This document shows positions 9,651 through 13,732 of a stretch of DNA of 13,732 nucleotides, in pieces. Each line of letters starts with the position of its first letter. Position 1 is the first letter of the stretch. The position numbers and the translations under genes were made by a program. The stretch covers positions 1 through 13,732 of the forward strand of contig MU625028.1 of the NCBI GenBank assembly GCA_025349905.2, read 5' to 3'. The notes beneath the pieces are model-generated. The model did no database searches and was not told the origin of the DNA. It worked only from the letters and a program-made list of their open reading frames with translations. Origin of the DNA: Blastocladiella britannica. Lineage: Eukaryota; Blastocladiomycota; Blastocladiomycetes; Blastocladiales; Blastocladiaceae.

Positions 9651-9893
9651 TTTGTTCTTGATTGAGATTTTTTTTTGTTTCTTTTGGGCAGATTGGCAGG
9701 GTGGGAGGACGGGCCAGGGCCCCTTTGTAGGAAAACCGAGCACTGACTTTTCATCCCTCATGAGCTGAGTGGTTTGACTCGGTACTTAACCATATTTTTA
9801 AGTGGGCAACAACCTGTGAGTGGCGCATTGGCGCTTTTCCCAACTTGCCTCTTTTTCCCATTCCTGTGAAATTCGACCTGAAAAGATTGAAAG
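9651..9893. promoter_or_regulatory. Short divergent promoter region, surface protein / MFS transporter
   Basis: These 243 bp lie between the two start codons and must carry both 5' leaders and promoters. T-rich runs near 9669-9690 are the A-rich leader of the minus-strand gene. The AT-rich box at 9784-9803 is nearest the transporter. No recognised factor site was identified. Confidence 0.5.
9784..9803. repeat. Perfect 6-bp inverted repeat upstream of the transporter
   Basis: ACTTAA (9784-9789) and TTAAGT (9798-9803) are exact inverted copies separated by 8 nt containing CATATTT. It lies 91 bp before the transporter ATG. It may be a TATA-containing promoter box, a dimeric binding site or chance. 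Confidence 0.3.
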
Positions 9894-11869
9894 ATGTCCC
9901 ATGTACCAACAGCAGCTTCGTCCAGGCGCCGCACCGCCACGGGCGCATCCACGCGATCGCTCGCCGCCAGCCTAGCGCTGTCGATCCATGATCTCGATGC
10001 CACTGCTGCCGCAATGTCCTCGCACCCATTGCTGCCAGAGACGACGATGGAAGAAGAAGAGGAGGACGAAACTGCTCCATTGAGCATGCCATCGCCAACG
10101 CCGCTTCCCGCGCGCCCGATTACAGTGCTCGCCATCTGTATTCTGTCGGAACCTGTGAGCCTGGGCCTGCTGTTTCCATTCGTGTACTTTATGGTCCGCG
10201 ATTTCAAGGTGGTAGACAATGACGCCAATCTCGGGTACTACGTCGGGTTTCTCGCGTCCGCATTCTCGCTTGCTCAATTTCGTGCGATATCCTTCATTCT
10301 GGGAATTTCAAACGAGACTCATTTAGAAACATTTTAAGTGACTTCGGTACCATGGGGAATGGCCTCGGACCGCATCGGCCGCCGGCCCATCTTACTAGTG
10401 GGACTTCTCGGCAACACATTGTCCATGGTCGCGTTTGGCATGAGCTCGTCGTTTCCCATGGCCATTGCGTGCCGTCTGATCTGCGGAATGCTCAATGGGA
10501 ACTTGGGGGTCGCCAAGTGCGTTCTGGGCGAGCTCTGCGATGACTCGAACCAGGATCGCGGGTTTGCGTTGTTTGGGATCGCGTGGGGGATTGGCGGGAT
10601 TGGTATAGTCGTTTTTTATACTCGAGGACCGTGGATATGAATTGACTGATCCAAGTAAACATAGTGGGACCCATGATTGGCGGCCTGCTGGCCGATCCGG
10701 CACACCAGTACCCGAATCTATTTGGCGACTGCTCGTTCCTGGTCCAGTACCCGTATGCTTTACCATGCATGGTCTCGGCGCTGGTGTCTTTGGTCGGGTT
10801 TGTTGCTGGTCTGGTGTTTCTGGACGAAACGCACCCAGACCTTCGCACTCCGCGATTAGCTTCGGCGCATTTAGTCGAGGCACCGCCCCAGGTCATGGTG
10901 GCGGGCGGCGAAAGTGCCGAAACGCTCATCACCACGACTGCCGTCCATCATCACGACCCAAAGCACGACGACGACGACATTCGCATCACCGACGAGGAAA
11001 CGCCGCTTCTTCCGACCCCCGACACAAACCAACTGGATGACCCGTACCGACCGGTCCTGTTCGGCCTCGGCTGGTCCTCGATCCACGCCGTGACGGGGTA
11101 CGCTCTGGTGGCGCTCCACACGACGCTCTTTGACGAAGTGTTTGCGCTGTGGGCAGTGCAGCCCGTGGCGCGCGGCGGACTGCGGCTCGTGTCGGTCCAG
11201 GTGGGCGGCGCGCTCGCGGCCATGGGCGTGGCCGAACTCGCAATCGTGCTGCTGGTGTACCCGGCGGTGGCCCGGCGCGTCACGTTACGCCGGCTCTACG
11301 CGGCAGCACTGGCGGTGTTCCCTGTCGCGTACTTGGCGTTTCCTTTGGTGGCGGCGGTTGTCCGGGCTCGATTCGGTGCGCAGGATGCCGATGGTGGGGT
11401 TGCACTGGTAACAACAGAATGGGCGCTGTTATTGGCAGCCATGCTGGTTCGGCTTTTGAGCTCGTGCTTGACGTTCACGCCCATCATGTGCATGGTACGA
11501 CTGACCTATCCTCAACTTTAGTCCTCGTTGACTCACTGAAATGATGGACAGGTCAACAACTCGGCCCCGCGCACGCTCCTCGGCCGCGTCAACGGGATCG
11601 GCCAGACCGCCGCCGCGGCCGCGCGTGGATTAGGTCCCGCGTTCGGAACCATGGTGTACGCGTGGTCCACGTCCACTCCGCGCGCGTTCCCGCTCAACCA
11701 CGTATTGATCTGGCTGATGTTGGCCGGGATCGCGGCGGCTCAGCGAGTGCACGCTTCCTGGATGCCGGCGAGTTTGGATCGGCGGATGCGCGAGCCTTCG
11801 TTGTCATCGCTCACTGGAGCTGCCTTTGCGTCGTCGTCTTCAGCACCACCACGAACACTTGCTCATTGA
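9894..11869 (+). CDS. Major facilitator superfamily transporter, DHA1-like ZIF1/YCR023C group, 4 exons
   Basis: Membrane transporter of 599 aa, probably proton-coupled. Exons: 9894-10281, 10339-10602, 10665-11494, 11552-11869; introns of 57, 62 and 57 nt, phases 1, 1 and 0. Splicing restores AQFLTSVPWGMASDRIGRRP, GIGGIVGPMIGGLLA and CMVNNSAPRTLLGRVNGIGQ, all family signatures; the second and third interrupt conserved helices. Residues 1-75 are a Ser/Thr-rich tail with an acidic EEEEEDE run. TM1 is about 76-100, and MFS motif A is GMASDRIGRRP (136-146). GPMIGGLLADPAHQYPNLFG (219-238) is characteristic of this group. The TM6-7 loop (about 275-340) holds a His/Asp cluster, HHHDPKHDDDD (312-322), and an acidic dileucine signal, EETPLL (328-333), suggesting endosomal or vacuolar location. 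The second half has the expected helices and a hydrophilic C-terminus. Relatives include the plant zinc-induced facilitator and uncharacterised yeast YCR023C; the substrate here is unknown. Its stop is 40 bp from the convergent CSN6 stop. Confidence 0.92.
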
Positions 11870-11909
11870 AAAAAAGATGAATGCATTTACACTCGGTTGG
11901 ATAGGGGTC

Positions 11910-13262
11910 TCAGAACATGCCACCACTGCCGCCACCGGCACCCATGCCGTAACGCTTTCGAATCGCGCGGTGGTGCGCTGCGCCGCCACCGCCACCACTG
12001 CCCATTCGGCCGAACCGGTCGTCGCCGCCGGCCGATCCCAGGTCAATGTGGCGATCGACGATCTGTTTTTCGCCATACGGTGAATCACTCAGAAAAAGAA
12101 GAAGGCAATAAAAAAATGAAAGACGAACATCGCTGGTAATGTGGGTCGACTTGGTCAACACGGCCAGGTACAGCGTCAGCAACCAGTCGTTGTACTCTTT
12201 GGCCAGCTGCTGGTTGAACTGCGATCCGGAGATGGTGGGTAGCTGGCTGGCGACGGCCGAGATTTGGCGTAGGAGCGCTGGGTCGCCGCTGATCTTGCCT
12301 TTTTTTTTTTTTTTTTTTTGGGTGTCGTGAGTTTTTGCGTCAAACGAGCAGGATAAAAGGCACGTACCCGACTCCACCGCCTCCATGTACGCCAGCAACG
12401 TCTTGACGCGCATATTGAGCATGTCGAGTGAGTTGCGCTGGGAGGTGAGGTGGGCAACGACTGTTGTACACAAAGGAATCCGTTTAGTTCAAGTCAAAAC
12501 GACAACCGAAATGAATACATACGCGCGCCATCCGGCCCCTCATTCATCCCCTCCCCGCGCGCAACCGAGTCCACCGCAATCCGCTCGGCCTCGCCCGTTT
12601 CCACGCGCACGGGGACCATGGCCAGCCGGTGCTCGCCCGTGTTGGCCTCCAGCGTCGTTTCGTACAGCAGGAACGGCAAGGGCGCCTGGGCAGCAGCCGC
12701 ACCCTCGGCTCCACCGGCAGCCGCAGCCCGAGCGCCGGTCGCCAGGGTCAACGGATCGAGCCGCGCGTACAGCGGCAGCTCGTTGAACGGCATGAACTGC
12801 CGGTGCAGGGCGAGCTCGGCGGCCGTGGGCGCGTGCGGGGTCGTCGAGTACCAGCCGAGGAAATCGTATTCGGGGAACACGGCCTTGTCTATGCGCAAAC
12901 CGTTAATGTAAGAAGAATAAAATGATGACATATAAAAACGGACACTGCTCGAGCCGCTCGGCAAAGTCGGCGGCCGGCAGCACCAGGCCCGTTGCAACGG
13001 CATCGGCGTCCGAAGGAGATGACAGCGTCACGGTGAACGAGGTGACGATTTCAACGTGGCGGCCGGTCTGCACGCCCAGGAGCGCGCCGTGCACGATCCC
13101 GGACGACTGGTCGGGGTTCTGCAGCCGATCGCGGTTGAAGTGGTCGGCGATGTTGAGCAGCACCAGCGGGTGCCTGTTGCAAGCATTATGGTGAGAAATG
13201 ATGGCCATAACCTGAATGGGCCCAACGTACACGGAGAACTCGAGGCCGGCGTCGGTAGCCAT
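11910..13262 (-). CDS. CSN6: COP9 signalosome subunit 6 (MPN-domain), 6 exons
   Basis: Non-catalytic MPN subunit of the COP9 signalosome, which removes NEDD8 from cullin-RING ubiquitin ligases; it pairs with catalytic CSN5. Minus-strand exons: 13262-13231, 13173-12944, 12888-12523, 12460-12368, 12298-12129, 12062-11910. Introns are 57, 55, 62, 69 and 66 nt, phases 2, 1, 1, 1, 0. The product is 347 aa (human about 327). Splicing gives residues collinear with CSN6: EFSVHPLVLLNIADH at the N-terminus, HGALLGVQTGRHVEIV, EQYKAVFPEYDFLGWYST with DFLGWY at 96-101, GEAERIAVDSVAR (186-198), then the C-terminal helices LDMLNMRVKTLLAYMEAVESG and a terminal Gly-rich RKRYGM...GGMF in place of the usual RRMRGLFF. 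The JAMM metal ligands are absent: STTPHAP replaces HSHP after GWY, as expected of CSN6. An Ala/Gly-rich insert at about 140-156 is lineage-specific. Start: first ATG, 79 bp from the divergent neighbour's ATG. Confidence 0.93.
12300..12319 (-). repeat. 20-nt homopolymer (A on the coding strand) at a CSN6 3' splice site
   Basis: Twenty consecutive T on the plus strand give A20 on the CSN6 coding strand; the first plus-strand T (12300) is the A of the acceptor AG of intron 4 (12367-12299). There is no pyrimidine tract in the usual place. The exact length is subject to sequencing or assembly error. Confidence 0.7.
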
Positions 13263-13341
13263 TGTGATATAGGAGAGGTTTGAGTGACGATGCCTTGGCG
13301 AAGAGAAGAGAGGAACGCTCTTCAAGAAAAAAATTCAAAGA
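13263..13341. promoter_or_regulatory. 79-bp bidirectional promoter between CSN6 and the mitochondrial-type gene
   Basis: Only 79 bp separate the two divergent start codons, so the two genes almost certainly share promoter DNA and have very short leaders or overlapping transcription start zones. The stretch is purine-rich on the plus strand toward 13341 and includes a GTGACGA sequence (13284-13290) and a 6-bp inverted repeat, GAAGAG/CTCTTC, at 13305-13323. No TATA box is evident. Confidence 0.5.
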
Positions 13342-13732
13342 ATGGCCGCCGCGCTCCTCCGCTCCTCCGTCGCCGCCTCCTCCTCGCTGCGTGGCATGGC
13401 CTCTGGCCGGTTGGCGTCGGGCCTGATGTTCCGTCGCTCGGCACCCGTCGCTGCTGCCACGCGTTCGCCGCTCATGGTCGCAGCAGCTGCAATGCACGCC
13501 AGACACGCGTCCGGATCGGCTTCTGGTCACAACGACCACCACGAAAAGCACGACGGGTACTCGACGGGCGACTCGACCGCGCTGTGGGCCATTGGGTCCG
13601 CGATGGTCTTTGTTCCCTCGGTACGACGACAACCAACCCAAGAAAAGAGCTTGGTCGCATGGTCGCAATGATTAATCACAGTAAACAAAAAGGATGGGGA
13701 CATGTGTGGATCACCAGAGACCCTGTCGGCAA
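13342..13732 (+). CDS. Mitochondrial-type small protein, 5' part, cut by window edge
   Basis: Start ATG at 13342 (AAAGAATGGCC context). The first about 55 residues are Arg/Ser/Ala-rich without acidic residues, a typical mitochondrial presequence; ARHAS (around residues 53-57) would fit processing by the matrix peptidase. A His/Asp/Glu-rich segment, GHNDHHEKHDGYSTGD, then leads into a hydrophobic stretch, TALWAIGSAMVFVPS, the beginning of a likely single membrane helix. A GTACGA donor follows at 13621, phase 0. The 3' junction is uncertain: the best acceptor (CACAG, ending 13681) would place TAA immediately and end the protein at 93 aa, while AAAAG ending 13692 would continue as DGDMCGSPETLSA to the window edge. 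Read through unspliced, the frame stops at 13669-13671. The family is not recognised; it may be an inner-membrane or respiratory-chain accessory protein, which is inference. Confidence 0.6.

Noticed and set aside
149..11869. Transcription factor, kinase and transporter read as a secondary-metabolite or resistance cluster
   Set aside because: No biosynthetic enzyme is present, and interspersed PEX7 and CSN6 are housekeeping genes. Proximity alone is not evidence.
12300..12319. T20 run as a terminator or poly-A insertion footprint of a retroelement
   Set aside because: It lies inside a well-supported CSN6 intron, has no target-site duplication or element sequence next to it, and no gene ends there.
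13231..13325. CSN6 start at the upstream ATG (13325)
   Set aside because: The extra 21 residues are not like any CSN6 N-terminus and would leave the gene starting 17 bp from the divergent neighbour's ATG; the ATG at 13262 leads in 10 residues to the conserved HPLVLLN segment.
1..13732. tRNA, rRNA, spliceosomal RNA, CRISPR array, prophage or transposon
   Set aside because: Scanned for tRNA B-box, conserved U-RNA starts, regularly spaced repeats, transposase or integrase motifs and long terminal repeats on both strands by eye; none found. A covariance-model search would be decisive for small RNAs.

Overview
The window is nuclear DNA of a fungus. The diagnostic evidence is a Zn2Cys6 (C6 zinc cluster) transcription factor with a fungal middle-homology region, a HAL4/SAT4-type (halotolerance family) protein kinase, short spliceosomal introns (about 54-78 nt, donors mostly GTAYG, branch sites of the CTGAC/CTAAC kind) and small GC-rich genes. 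An intact COP9 signalosome subunit 6 and PEX7, together with Ala/Pro/Gln-rich coding sequence, would fit an early-diverging zoosporic lineage such as Blastocladiomycota. That placement is inference only and low confidence. No ribosomal RNA, tRNA, transposon, CRISPR or phage feature was recognised.

Layout, left to right: (1) + strand, C6 zinc-cluster transcription factor, 7 exons, 149-3702; (2) - strand, HAL4/SAT4-like Ser/Thr kinase, 3 exons, 6682-3849; (3) a 1.38 kb divergent intergenic region, 6683-8062; (4) + strand, PEX7, 2 exons, 8063-9157; (5) - strand, small secreted, probably GPI-anchored protein, 9650-9234; (6) + strand, MFS transporter of the ZIF1/YCR023C-like DHA1 group, 4 exons, 9894-11869; (7) - strand, COP9 signalosome subunit CSN6, 6 exons, 13262-11910; (8) + strand, 5' part of a mitochondrial-type protein, from 13342 to the window edge.

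All seven genes alternate strand, giving three convergent pairs with 146, 76 and 40 bp between stop codons and three divergent pairs with 1380, 243 and 79 bp between start codons. The exon models (17 internal introns) were built by hand by requiring reading-frame continuity across each junction and agreement with remembered family motifs. They are predictions, not transcript-supported.

The genes do not form an obvious pathway. They cover transcription control, ion/stress signalling, peroxisomal import, cell surface, vesicular or vacuolar transport, ubiquitin-pathway control and mitochondria, which looks like ordinary gene-dense fungal chromosome. I did not find a previously undescribed multi-gene system. 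The best leads are smaller: CSN6 introns that keep frame if retained, an A20 tract abutting one 3' splice site, a His/Asp-rich metal-binding-like loop in the transporter, paired short motifs in the kinase and in the transcription factor, and the strictly alternating gene order.
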